Positions 1-6,214 are shown, numbered from the stretch's first letter. The stretch: DNA of 7,839 nucleotides from Methylotenera_A sp036675645 (GCA_036675645.1 JAKFEP010000006.1:1-7839); one strand, 5' to 3'. The notes: generated by a model from the letters alone, not told the origin. Numbers and translations: made by a program.

Positions 1-1
1 G

Positions 2-910
2 ATGGAAGCGCCTGGTGGCACAGCGTTGGTAGAAGAAAGTTTGATGGAAGCGCTTGATTTCCGCCGCGCCATGCGCAAAGTAGATGAGGAATGGGGTGCG
101 GACTGGTGGTTTAAAGTATGGGGCCCTGACGATTTAAGCGAAGAAGGCCTAGAAGAGCGCGACGCGTGGATGCTAAAAGCGGGTGAGGCCTGGCACGATT
201 TTGGCAACTTGGCTGAAGGCTTTAACATGCTTGACCCGATCAAGGCCACCGTTATCACTCCAGGTTTAGATATTAAGGGTGACTTCTCGGATAAATTTGG
301 CATCCCAGCTGCCATTGTCACCAAATACTTAGCTGAGCATGGCGTTATTGTAGAAAAAACAGGCTTATATTCATTCTTTATCATGTTCACCATCGGCATT
401 ACCAAAGGTCGCTGGAACACGCTAGTGGCGGCTTTACAGCAATTCAAAGATGATTACGACAAGAATCAGCCGCTGTGGAAGGTGTTACCTGAATTCTGCC
501 AAAAGCAACCGCGTTACGAGAAAACCGGCTTACGCGATTTATGTGAACAAATTCATGCAGTGTACAGAGCCAATGATGTGGCACGACTCACTACTGAGAT
601 GTATTTGTCAGACATGATACCCGCCATGAAACCGACTGATGCCTTTGCTAAGATGGCACATCGAAAAATTGACCGTGTGCCAATTGACGAGTTGGAAGGC
701 CGTGTCACGGCAGTATTGTTAACGCCCTACCCGCCTGGCATTCCACTCTTGATTCCGGGTGAGCAGTTTAATAAAACGATTGTGAATTACTTGAAATTTG
801 CACGCGAGTTTAACGAGAAATTTCCTGGGTTTGAGGCGGACAACCATGGTCTGGTAAAAGAGATTGTGGATGGTAAGGCGGTTTATTTCGTAGATTGTGT
901 CGAAAAATAA
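2..910 (+). CDS. Orn/Lys/Arg decarboxylase, C-terminal part (5' end outside window)
   Basis: This is the C-terminal 302 residues of a PLP-dependent basic amino acid decarboxylase of the fold-type I Orn/Lys/Arg group (AdiA, LdcC and SpeC relatives), which convert arginine, lysine or ornithine to the corresponding amine and CO2. The reading frame is open to the window edge and the first Met is internal, because the family is roughly 700-750 residues long. The PLP-binding lysine lies in the missing upstream part. Recognisable family stretches are SWH-like EAWHDF (about residues 62-67), NMLDPIK (about 75-81), an IMFTIGITKGRW block (about 126-137), and near the C-terminus TPYPPGIPLLIPGE followed by FPGFE. 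From memory the layout resembles biodegradative arginine decarboxylase AdiA most, but substrate cannot be settled from this half. It converges on folA. Family is certain; substrate is not. Confidence 0.9.
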   Translation: MEAPGGTALVEESLMEALDFRRAMRKVDEEWGADWWFKVWGPDDLSEEGLEERDAWMLKAGEAWHDFGNLAEGFNMLDPIKATVITPGLDIKGDFSDKFGIPAAIVTKYLAEHGVIVEKTGLYSFFIMFTIGITKGRWNTLVAALQQFKDDYDKNQPLWKVLPEFCQKQPRYEKTGLRDLCEQIHAVYRANDVARLTTEMYLSDMIPAMKPTDAFAKMAHRKIDRVPIDELEGRVTAVLLTPYPPGIPLLIPGEQFNKTIVNYLKFAREFNEKFPGFEADNHGLVKEIVDGKAVYFVDCVEK

Positions 911-926
911 GCGCCATTGAATTTTA

Positions 927-967
927 GATGCTCTGCATACCAATATCCATGCGGGTTATAGAGCATC
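927..967. terminator. Hairpin between convergent genes, possible bidirectional terminator
   Basis: The 67-bp gap between the decarboxylase stop and the folA stop holds an inverted repeat: GATGCTCT (927-934) pairs with AGAGCATC (960-967). A shorter inner pair, GCAT (935-938) with ATGC (949-952), leaves a 7-nt bulge on the right side. Its position between two converging genes suits a shared transcription end point. Neither strand has a proper run of T after the stem, so it is not a classical intrinsic terminator. It may instead protect 3' ends or slow polymerase. Confidence 0.4.
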
Positions 968-977
968 AATTTAATGA

Positions 978-1460
978 TTATTTTCTAATATAGACTAAAT
1001 CACTGTATTGCAGACCATTTGTAGATAAATGGTCTTTTTGTTCGCTCAATTGCCATCGATTTAAATCAATATTTTCAAAAAAAGCATCACCTGTAAATTC
1101 AGCTTGTACTTCAGTCACATAAAGTTTATTGGCAAGCTTCAAGCCGTCTTTATACAGTTCTGCGCCACCGATCAAAAATGGCTCAGAATCACCGTTCGCC
1201 AATTGCAATGCAGCTTGCAAGCTATGGGCGATAAGCGCGCCTTCTACCTGGTACTGCTTATTTCGGGTAACAATAATGGTGGTACGGCCTGGCAGTAAAC
1301 GCCCTAACGACTCATAGGTTTTACGACCCATAATAATATGGTGGCCAGTGGTAAGCGCGCGAAAACGCTTTAAATCCTCAGGCAAGTGCCATGGTAGTGT
1401 GTTATTAATGCCAATCACGTTGTTTTTTGCGTGGGCAACAATGAGCGAAAGTGATTTCAT
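978..1460 (-). CDS. folA: Dihydrofolate reductase
   Basis: This gene encodes dihydrofolate reductase, the cytoplasmic enzyme that reduces dihydrofolate to tetrahydrofolate with NADPH and so recycles the folate oxidised by thymidylate synthase. At 160 residues it has the usual bacterial length. It shows the Met20-loop region NNVIGINN, the substrate motif LPWHLPEDL with the catalytic acid at Asp29 (equivalent to Asp27 of the E. coli enzyme), the NADPH-binding stretch MGRKTYESLGR followed by LPGR, and the IGGAELY motif. All expected active-site residues are present. The ATG at 1460 is the natural start because the protein then begins directly at the first beta strand. There is no clear ribosome binding site, and a TATAAT box lies only 6 bp upstream of the start (see promoter entry). 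It diverges from the sensor kinase gene and lies on the same strand as thyA, about 4.9 kb away. Confidence 0.96.
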   Translation of the reverse strand: MKSLSLIVAHAKNNVIGINNTLPWHLPEDLKRFRALTTGHHIIMGRKTYESLGRLLPGRTTIIVTRNKQYQVEGALIAHSLQAALQLANGDSEPFLIGGAELYKDGLKLANKLYVTEVQAEFTGDAFFENIDLNRWQLSEQKDHLSTNGLQYSDLVYIRK

Positions 1461-1466
1461 GGGCGT

Positions 1467-1472
1467 ATTATA
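1467..1472 (-). promoter_or_regulatory. Candidate -10 box for folA
   Basis: Read on the minus strand, a perfect TATAAT occupies 1472-1467, immediately upstream of the folA ATG at 1460. At normal spacing the transcript would start within a base or two of that ATG, giving a leaderless or nearly leaderless mRNA. The hexamer about 17 bp further upstream (TTAATC) is a poor -35. The match to the -10 consensus is seen directly; promoter activity is inferred. Confidence 0.45.
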
Positions 1473-1508
1473 CTAGTCTTTTATTTCTAGATTAAAATCA
1501 GAATTCAC

Positions 1509-2972
1509 TTGCAAATCAGTTATCCAAAATCGTTTTTAAAGTTGCTGCTAATAGGCTTTGCGCTAGTCATGCTGCCTTTGCTGGTGGCATTTGTAAATGC
1601 CAATATCTATTTTGACCGCCTCACCAAGCAAAGCTTATTTAATATGTCGCAAGCTGTAGAAACCACACGCGCCAGCCGTATTTTGCTTGAAGAACTGGCG
1701 GTGATGGAACGCAGTGCCCGCCAGTATTTTGTATTAAAAGATAAATTGCTGCTAACCAACTATATTAATGCGCACCGTCGCTTTAGTAATGCGGTAAATG
1801 GGTTGCGGAAAATGCCGATGATTAAACCATTATCGCCTATGCTTGAGCAGTTTTCTGTGCAAGAAAACCGTTTATTTTCGAGCGTCAGCCAAGTCAGCGC
1901 TACATTTGATTACGACCAGACGATTACAGATGCATTTATCGATTTAAGTGCCCAAGCAAATAAAATAATTAAAGAAAACAATCAGTTAATTGATAAAGAA
2001 TCTGCTTTATTTACCGCCAAAGTGGCACAGACTCAACGCCTGTTGTTTTGGCAAACACTTACCCTTATCCCGTTGGCCATTATCATTGCTGGCATGATTA
2101 CCTGGATGATTGCGAGACCGATTCGCCGTATGGACACTGCAATTAACCAATTGGGTTCAGGTAATTATGAACAAGCCATTAAAATTAACGGTCCTGGCGA
2201 TTTGCGTAAACTCGGCGCAAGGCTGGATTGGCTGCGGATTGCGCTCAAAGATCTGCACCAGCAAAAACAATACTTTTTGCAGCAAGCTTCGCACGAGCTT
2301 AAAACGCCACTTACTGCCATTAGAGAGGCCAGCGAGCTATTAAACGATGGGGTTACTGGCAAGCTCAGTGAACAACAAGCCGATGTCATCCGCATCTTGC
2401 GCGATAACAGCCTGCGTCTGCAAAAAATGGTAGAGAACCTGCTTAAATATACTGAAATTCAATTTTCCAGCATACACTTGGGTGATTCAAAAAATGATTC
2501 GAAACTTAATGGTGGTTCGCAGCCTCTTAAAAGTCTACTGGAAGATATTTTGCATGCGTACGAACTAAGCATCGCTAATAAAAAAATCTCGGTAGAAGTT
2601 TATGCAAACAATATATTCATACAAAAAAACACGGAAAAACTATGTAACATATTGGATAATTTAATTTCGAATGCCGTTAAGTTCACCCCAAAGCACGGCA
2701 AGATTACCCTGACAGCTAATCAAACTAAATCTACCTTGACGATAACAGTATTAGATACCGGACCTGGTATTGCAGAAAATAATAAATATGTGCTATTTGA
2801 GCCATTTTATCGTGGCAATCAACCACATACGGGTTTGGTGTCTGGTAGCGGTTTGGGCTTATTTATTGCCAAAGAGGCTGCCAATTCACTCAATGGGGTG
2901 CTTAAACTTGCCCCAAGCGAAGTAGGCGCACACTTTATATTAACCGTTCCGATTTCTAATTTGACTACTTAA
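1509..2972 (+). CDS. glrK: GlrK/QseE-type membrane sensor histidine kinase
   Basis: This encodes a 487-residue inner-membrane histidine kinase, expected to sense an envelope signal and phosphorylate the regulator encoded two genes downstream. The order is: membrane segment 1 (about residues 11-31), a helical periplasmic domain (about 33-178), membrane segment 2 (about 180-202), a HAMP linker (about 203-255), the dimerisation/phosphoacceptor box QASHELKTPLTAIREASELL with His262, then the ATPase domain with N-box Asn388 (NLISNAVKF), D-box Asp416 (DTGPGI) and glycine box GSGLGLFIAKE from about 446. The H-box wording and the gene order with a QseG-like lipoprotein and GlrR are typical of GlrK. 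The start is a TTG: an in-frame TAG lies at 1488-1490, and the first ATG downstream (residue 21) would cut into membrane segment 1. No good ribosome binding site is visible. The stop is followed after 1 bp by the next ATG, indicating translational coupling. Confidence 0.9.
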   Translation: MQISYPKSFLKLLLIGFALVMLPLLVAFVNANIYFDRLTKQSLFNMSQAVETTRASRILLEELAVMERSARQYFVLKDKLLLTNYINAHRRFSNAVNGLRKMPMIKPLSPMLEQFSVQENRLFSSVSQVSATFDYDQTITDAFIDLSAQANKIIKENNQLIDKESALFTAKVAQTQRLLFWQTLTLIPLAIIIAGMITWMIARPIRRMDTAINQLGSGNYEQAIKINGPGDLRKLGARLDWLRIALKDLHQQKQYFLQQASHELKTPLTAIREASELLNDGVTGKLSEQQADVIRILRDNSLRLQKMVENLLKYTEIQFSSIHLGDSKNDSKLNGGSQPLKSLLEDILHAYELSIANKKISVEVYANNIFIQKNTEKLCNILDNLISNAVKFTPKHGKITLTANQTKSTLTITVLDTGPGIAENNKYVLFEPFYRGNQPHTGLVSGSGLGLFIAKEAANSLNGVLKLAPSEVGAHFILTVPISNLTT

Positions 2973-2973
2973 C

Positions 2974-3564
2974 ATGACAAAACCATATCTAATCGTCCTG
3001 TTGGCCTGCTTGGCAACAGCCTGTGTTAGCTCAGGAACTCAGACCAATGGGATCGACAAAATGAATCCCCCAGTGAAAGTAAATCCCACTAAAAATGGGG
3101 ATGCAACCGAGTTTTTAACTTTTGCGGAGTCTTTTTCCAATTCGTCGGCAGATGTGCAGAAACAGATGTGGATTGAGACCAACCGTGCGCTAACGCTTAA
3201 CCCGAATGATCTTTTGCACCGCATGAAGTTGGTAATGATCTATGGTCTGCCCAGTAGCAGTTTAGCCGATACCGCTAAAGCACAAAATCTTTTACAGCAA
3301 ATTTTGCAGGAAGGTATTCTAGCCAACTCGCAACTGGCGTTTTCCAACTTGTTATTTGACCACTTGGTGGCTATCAATAAACTCACTAAATTTAGCAATG
3401 GCGATCCGAAGCGGCTAGAAACTTTACAACAAAAAAATGAAGCCCTGCAAATTAAGCTAGATGCCACACAGCATAAGCTGGAAGCTGCCCAGCAAAAGCT
3501 TGACGAGCTGAAGAAAATTGAAAAATCGATGGGCGAGCGTGATGTGACGCCTAAAAATAGATGA
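2974..3564 (+). CDS. qseG: QseG/YfhG-type outer membrane lipoprotein of the GlrK-GlrR system
   Basis: This is a 196-residue predicted lipoprotein between the kinase and regulator genes. The N-terminus has a short hydrophobic signal ending LATAC, with Cys17 as the likely lipidated residue; Ser18 and Ser19 follow, so there is no Asp inner-membrane retention signal. A low-complexity linker leads to a helical region with repeat-like character (about residues 45-130), and the last about 40 residues form a strong coiled coil with heptads such as KLEAAQQKLDEL. In E. coli the protein at this position (QseG, formerly YfhG) is an outer membrane lipoprotein that interacts with the kinase QseE/GlrK and influences its activity; that role is inferred here from synteny, lipobox and architecture. 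Sequence similarity alone is weak. The start lies 1 bp after the kinase stop with no independent ribosome binding site. Confidence 0.72.
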   Translation: MTKPYLIVLLACLATACVSSGTQTNGIDKMNPPVKVNPTKNGDATEFLTFAESFSNSSADVQKQMWIETNRALTLNPNDLLHRMKLVMIYGLPSSSLADTAKAQNLLQQILQEGILANSQLAFSNLLFDHLVAINKLTKFSNGDPKRLETLQQKNEALQIKLDATQHKLEAAQQKLDELKKIEKSMGERDVTPKNR

Positions 3565-3594
3565 TGTTATATCTGGAGAAATAATTTTCTTATT

Positions 3595-4965
3595 ATGATG
3601 CCACTGATTTTAATTGTTGATGATGATGCAGATATTTTAAAGCTGCTTGAGATGCGTCTAACTGCGAGCGGCTACCAAGTTGCCAGTGCACACTCGGCGC
3701 AGCAGGCTTTATCATCTTTCAATATGCACATGCCGGCGCTGGTCATCAGTGATCTGCGCATGCCTGATATGGATGGATTTGCACTATTTGAGGCCATCCA
3801 TGCACTTAATCCCACCGTACCATTTATCCTATTGACGGCACATGGTTCTATTCCCGAGGCAGTGCATGCCACGCAGCAAGGTGTCTTTAGCTTCCTAACC
3901 AAGCCTTTTGACAGTAAGAACTTGCTGCAACAAGTTGAGAATGCTCTCAAAATTGCACCAAGTGCACAGCCTGCATTATCTAAGGACAATAGTTGGTGTG
4001 CCAGCATCGTATGCAGCAGCCAGCAAATGAAAAGCCTGTTGGCGCAAGCCAAATTAATTGCAGCTTCTGATGCCAGCGTGCTCATTCAAGGTGAAAGTGG
4101 CACCGGCAAGGAGCTGTTAGCGCAAGCCATCCATCAAGCGAGTGCACGCAGCAACGAGCCATTCGTGGCGATTAACTGCGCGGCATTGCCTGAAGCCTTA
4201 CTGGAGTCTGAACTATTTGGTCACAGCAAAGGTGCCTTTACAGGCGCAACACGTGACCACCAAGGTTTAATCAAAAATGCGCATGGCGGCACTTTATTTT
4301 TGGACGAGATAGGCGATATGCCAATGGCGATTCAAGTCAAACTATTACGTGCCTTGCAGGAGCGCGTGATACGTCCAGTCGGCTCTACCGAACAAACCAG
4401 TATTGATATCCGCCTTATCTGTGCCACGCATAAAAATTTGCTGCAGGCAATGCAGGCCAATCAATTTAGGGAAGATTTTTATTATCGTATTAATGTGGTG
4501 AGTTTGGAGATTCCACCACTGACAGCACGACGTGAAGATATTACCCTGCTAGCCAATCACTTTTTAACTAACTTAAATAAGAAATATCAAAAGAAACTGA
4601 ATGGCTTTGCGTCAGAAGCCCTTGAAACTTTATTGGCGGCGCCGTGGCCCGGCAATGTGCGACAACTGCAAAATATTATCGAGCAAGTAGTAGTGTTGGC
4701 CACCACCCCCATCATTACCAGGAAACTAGTGCAAAAAGCGCTGCAAGATAATATTGCCAGCATGGTCTCATTTGATGCAGCACGTAAAAATTTTGAGCAG
4801 CAATATTTAATCAACCTACTTAAAGCAACACAAGGCAATGTCACCCAAGCAGCACGCATTGCTGATCGCAACCGTACTGATTTTTATAAATTACTACAGC
4901 GCCACCAAATCAATCCAGTTTTATTTAAAGACTCGGCCCTTAAAGATTCACAAACCACTGAATAG
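3595..4965 (+). CDS. glrR: GlrR/QseF-type sigma-54-dependent response regulator
   Basis: This encodes a 456-residue NtrC-family activator that remodels sigma-54 RNA polymerase after phosphorylation by its partner kinase. The receiver domain (about 1-120) has acidic residues Asp9-Asp11, phosphoacceptor Asp53 (ISDLRMPDMDG), Thr81 and Lys103 (TKPF). The AAA+ domain has Walker A GESGTGKE (166-173), the sigma-54 contact loop GAFTGA (213-218) and Walker B LFLDEIGD (234-241). The C-terminal Fis-type helix-turn-helix reads GNVTQAARIADRNRTDFYKLL; the RNRTDFYKLL wording is characteristic of GlrR. All catalytic motifs are intact. ATG codons at 3595 and 3598 are both possible starts; a GGAGA at 3575-3579 lies 15 bp or more upstream, a long spacing. 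It is third in the operon, 30 bp after the lipoprotein gene. The next intergenic region carries its likely binding sites. Confidence 0.93.
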   Translation: MMPLILIVDDDADILKLLEMRLTASGYQVASAHSAQQALSSFNMHMPALVISDLRMPDMDGFALFEAIHALNPTVPFILLTAHGSIPEAVHATQQGVFSFLTKPFDSKNLLQQVENALKIAPSAQPALSKDNSWCASIVCSSQQMKSLLAQAKLIAASDASVLIQGESGTGKELLAQAIHQASARSNEPFVAINCAALPEALLESELFGHSKGAFTGATRDHQGLIKNAHGGTLFLDEIGDMPMAIQVKLLRALQERVIRPVGSTEQTSIDIRLICATHKNLLQAMQANQFREDFYYRINVVSLEIPPLTARREDITLLANHFLTNLNKKYQKKLNGFASEALETLLAAPWPGNVRQLQNIIEQVVVLATTPIITRKLVQKALQDNIASMVSFDAARKNFEQQYLINLLKATQGNVTQAARIADRNRTDFYKLLQRHQINPVLFKDSALKDSQTTE

Positions 4966-4983
4966 CGTCGCTGTTTAGCGACA
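4966..4983. promoter_or_regulatory. Candidate GlrR binding site 1 (distal)
   Basis: Directly after the glrR stop codon is CGTC-N10-GACA, seven of eight positions of the TGTC-N10-GACA motif described for GlrR at enteric glmY/glmZ promoters. The palindrome extends inward, GTCGCT pairing with AGCGAC around a GTTT centre. Its centre is 64 bp from the centre of site 2, close to six helical turns, and about 162 bp upstream of the predicted transcription start. It could be a short hairpin at the end of the operon mRNA, but no T run follows. Confidence 0.55.
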
Positions 4984-5029
4984 TAAAAAACCTTTAGTTT
5001 TCATTTAGTTACCAATCTTCCATAAAAAA

Positions 5030-5047
5030 TGTCTGTATTTGGAGACA
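5030..5047. promoter_or_regulatory. Candidate GlrR binding site 2 (proximal), exact motif match
   Basis: TGTC (5030-5033), ten bases, then GACA (5044-5047) is an exact match to the GlrR motif TGTC-N10-GACA, with one further symmetric pair inward (TGTCT/AGACA). The centre lies about 98 bp upstream of the start predicted from the sigma-54 promoter, a normal distance for an enhancer-type activator. It follows the glrR gene itself on the same DNA segment, which makes a chance match less likely. Binding is inferred from the motif. Confidence 0.65.
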
Positions 5048-5079
5048 GTATCATTGATCGTTATTTTTAAAAAATACTG

Positions 5080-5092
5080 TAACCTATTGTTT
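5080..5092. promoter_or_regulatory. Possible IHF-type bending site
   Basis: TAACCTATTGTTT matches the reverse form of the IHF core (YAANNNNTTGATW) with one mismatch. It sits in very AT-rich DNA between the proximal GlrR-like palindrome and the -24 element, where IHF commonly bends sigma-54 promoters. The core motif is degenerate, so the match is weak evidence by itself. Confidence 0.25.
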
Positions 5093-5110
5093 TTAATATA
5101 AAAATAATTG

Positions 5111-5126
5111 TGGCACGGCAAATGCT
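5111..5126 (+). promoter_or_regulatory. Sigma-54 (-24/-12) promoter for the EF-hand gene
   Basis: TGGCAC (5111-5116), five bases, then ATGCT (5122-5126) matches the sigma-54 consensus TGGCAC-N5-TTGCW except for one base. The invariant GG (5112-5113) and GC (5124-5125) are separated by exactly 10 bp. Transcription would start near 5137, giving a leader of about 41 nt before the ATG at 5178. It is intergenic, correctly oriented, and downstream of two GlrR-like palindromes. A sigma-54 activator with an intact GAFTGA loop is encoded next to it. Confidence 0.8.
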
Positions 5127-5177
5127 AATATCAAACTAGATTTAGTAGTTTTTTAATTACATAGGAGTCACATCATC

Positions 5178-5528
5178 ATGAAATTAAGCCAATTAAGCAC
5201 ATTTAATAAAGCGTCAATTATGCTAGTAACAGGCATTGGTCTGGCTAGTCTTACAATTCCTTACGCCGAAGCAGAGACCAAAGTCAAAGATGTGGCTACT
5301 GAAGCGCCTGCTGATGCTGATTTTAAAAAGTTAGATGTAAACAGCGATAAAAAAATATCATTAAAAGAAGCAGTAAAAGATAAAGCACTGGCAACCAACT
5401 TTGACATGACGGATATGAATAAAGATGGCAACATCGCGCCAGACGAGTACTCCAGTTACAAAGCCAGCACCATGAAAAGCCTAGACAGCTCGGCTTCTAG
5501 CGAGACCCCTGCCCCAACAACCCCTTAG
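5178..5528 (+). CDS. Small exported two-EF-hand calcium-binding protein
   Basis: This encodes a 116-residue protein with a signal peptide and two EF-hand loops. The N-terminus has lysines, then a hydrophobic core (about residues 12-28) and a probable cleavage site after AEA (residues 30-32), so the mature protein of about 84 residues should be periplasmic or secreted. Loop 1, DVNSDKKISLKE (53-64), and loop 2, DMNKDGNIAPDE (79-90), carry Asp/Asn at positions 1, 3 and 5, the hydrophobic residue at 8 and Glu at 12, so both look able to bind Ca2+. The tail is rich in Ser, Thr and Pro. An AGGAG (5163-5167) at 10 bp spacing supports this ATG. It has its own sigma-54 promoter and terminator, so it is probably a single-gene unit under GlrR control. 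Its physiological role is unknown; a calcium buffer or sensor in the envelope is a guess. Confidence 0.85.
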   Translation: MKLSQLSTFNKASIMLVTGIGLASLTIPYAEAETKVKDVATEAPADADFKKLDVNSDKKISLKEAVKDKALATNFDMTDMNKDGNIAPDEYSSYKASTMKSLDSSASSETPAPTTP

Positions 5529-5567
5529 GTTCCCCGAGCAACAACCCTATAAATCTCCCCTTAGGTT
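5515..5567. repeat. Short imperfect direct repeat at the EF-hand gene 3' end
   Basis: CAACAACCCCTTAGGTT (5515-5531) spans the stop codon of the EF-hand gene. It recurs in split form as CAACAACCC (5539-5547) and CCCCTTAGGTT (5557-5567), with nine extra bases between the halves. This looks like a small local duplication; no function is apparent. Confidence 0.5.
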
Positions 5568-5577
5568 TGTAGGTTTA

Positions 5578-5608
5578 GCCACACTACCCCCTAGTGTGGC
5601 TTTTTTTT
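5578..5608 (+). terminator. Intrinsic terminator of the EF-hand gene
   Basis: A perfect 9-bp stem, GCCACACTA (5578-5586) with TAGTGTGGC (5592-5600), encloses a five-C loop and is followed at once by eight T (5601-5608). This is a textbook factor-independent terminator on the plus strand, 49 bp after the stop codon. On the minus strand the stem has no following T run, although it also lies just beyond the end of the convergent PepSY gene. Confidence 0.93.
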
Positions 5609-5624
5609 GCATAATATTTTAGAT

Positions 5625-6152
5625 TTATTCTTGACCTACTTGGTACACTTCGTAATCGACTTCAACAATTTTACCGGTTGCTGCATCTACTTCTACTTTA
5701 ATCTCTTCCTTATCTGCTTCTAAAATATCAAATTCGTAAGAAGCCTTACCATCTGACTCGAGCTCATATTCTGTTTCTACGATAGTACCTGGGTGCGCAG
5801 CGAGTGCAATTGCTTTAGCATCAGCTTCACTTACTTTTGCAATTGCTTTAAATTTAGCATCATCCACTTTTACTTCTTGCTCAATTTCAATGATTTTGCT
5901 GGTCTTCACGTCACATTCGACATCCCAAGCTGTGCCATCTGCTGACTCAATATCAAATTCATACACTGGTTTCTTATTTTCTGACTTTAGTTCGACTTTA
6001 ACGATTTTCCCATCATGCTTGCCTAGGGCAGCTTTTACGCACTTACCTAAACTATCGTAAGCTTTTGGTTTAATACTGGCATGATCTGCGATTGCAGCAG
6101 ATGTAAAGATTGCAGCTATTAGTGCAGCCCCTAAAGTTAATTGTGATTTCAT
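5625..6152 (-). CDS. Exported protein with two PepSY-like domains
   Basis: This encodes a 175-residue protein with a clear signal peptide (hydrophobic residues about 5-20, probable cleavage after AIA at 20-22). Two tandem PepSY-like repeats follow, at about residues 33-95 and 105-170. Each has the helix, then the strand patterns KIVKVELKSENKKPVYEFDI and TIVETEYELESDGKASYEFD, and ends in an alternating acidic/hydrophobic strand like TGKIVEVDYEV. Two cysteines, Cys38 and Cys80, are both in repeat 1 and could form a disulfide in the periplasm. PepSY domains occur in protease inhibitors and small envelope proteins; no enzymatic motif is present and the function is not known. An AGGAGA 6-7 bp upstream supports the ATG at 6152. 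It converges on the EF-hand gene, the other small exported protein of this region. Confidence 0.82.
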   Translation of the reverse strand: MKSQLTLGAALIAAIFTSAAIADHASIKPKAYDSLGKCVKAALGKHDGKIVKVELKSENKKPVYEFDIESADGTAWDVECDVKTSKIIEIEQEVKVDDAKFKAIAKVSEADAKAIALAAHPGTIVETEYELESDGKASYEFDILEADKEEIKVEVDAATGKIVEVDYEVYQVGQE

Positions 6153-6214
6153 GATGATCTCCTATGTGGTTAATGGTAGCAAAGATATAAGGCAAATCCC
6201 TTCTCTTATCGCTT

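Noticed and set aside
191..206. Second sigma-54-like sequence, TGGCAC-N5-TGGCA with GG-N10-GC spacing
   Set aside because: It lies inside the decarboxylase gene and encodes conserved family residues (EAWHDFGN). No sensible downstream gene start or operator accompanies it, so chance is more likely.
719..943. Minus-strand open frame of 74 codons over the decarboxylase 3' end
   Set aside because: It is antisense to a well-conserved coding region, with no ribosome binding site or recognisable domain; a shadow frame.
3672..4085. Minus-strand open frame of 137 codons opposite the GlrR receiver domain
   Set aside because: It is a cysteine-rich, low-quality translation opposite a conserved domain with intact motifs; a shadow frame.
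4967..4983. Hairpin after glrR as an intrinsic terminator
   Set aside because: The 6-bp stem is followed by ATAAAAAA rather than T. The sequence is better explained as a GlrR-type palindrome.
5045..5080. ACAGTAT ... ATACTGT 7-bp inverted repeat with a 22-nt spacer
   Set aside because: It overlaps the proximal GlrR-like site, and the long AT-rich spacer makes a specific function hard to support; probably incidental.
5133..5151. AAACTA/TAGTTT inverted repeat followed by T in the EF-hand leader
   Set aside because: The stem is short and AT-only apart from one pair, and the predicted transcription start (about 5137) falls inside the left arm, so the RNA could not form it fully.
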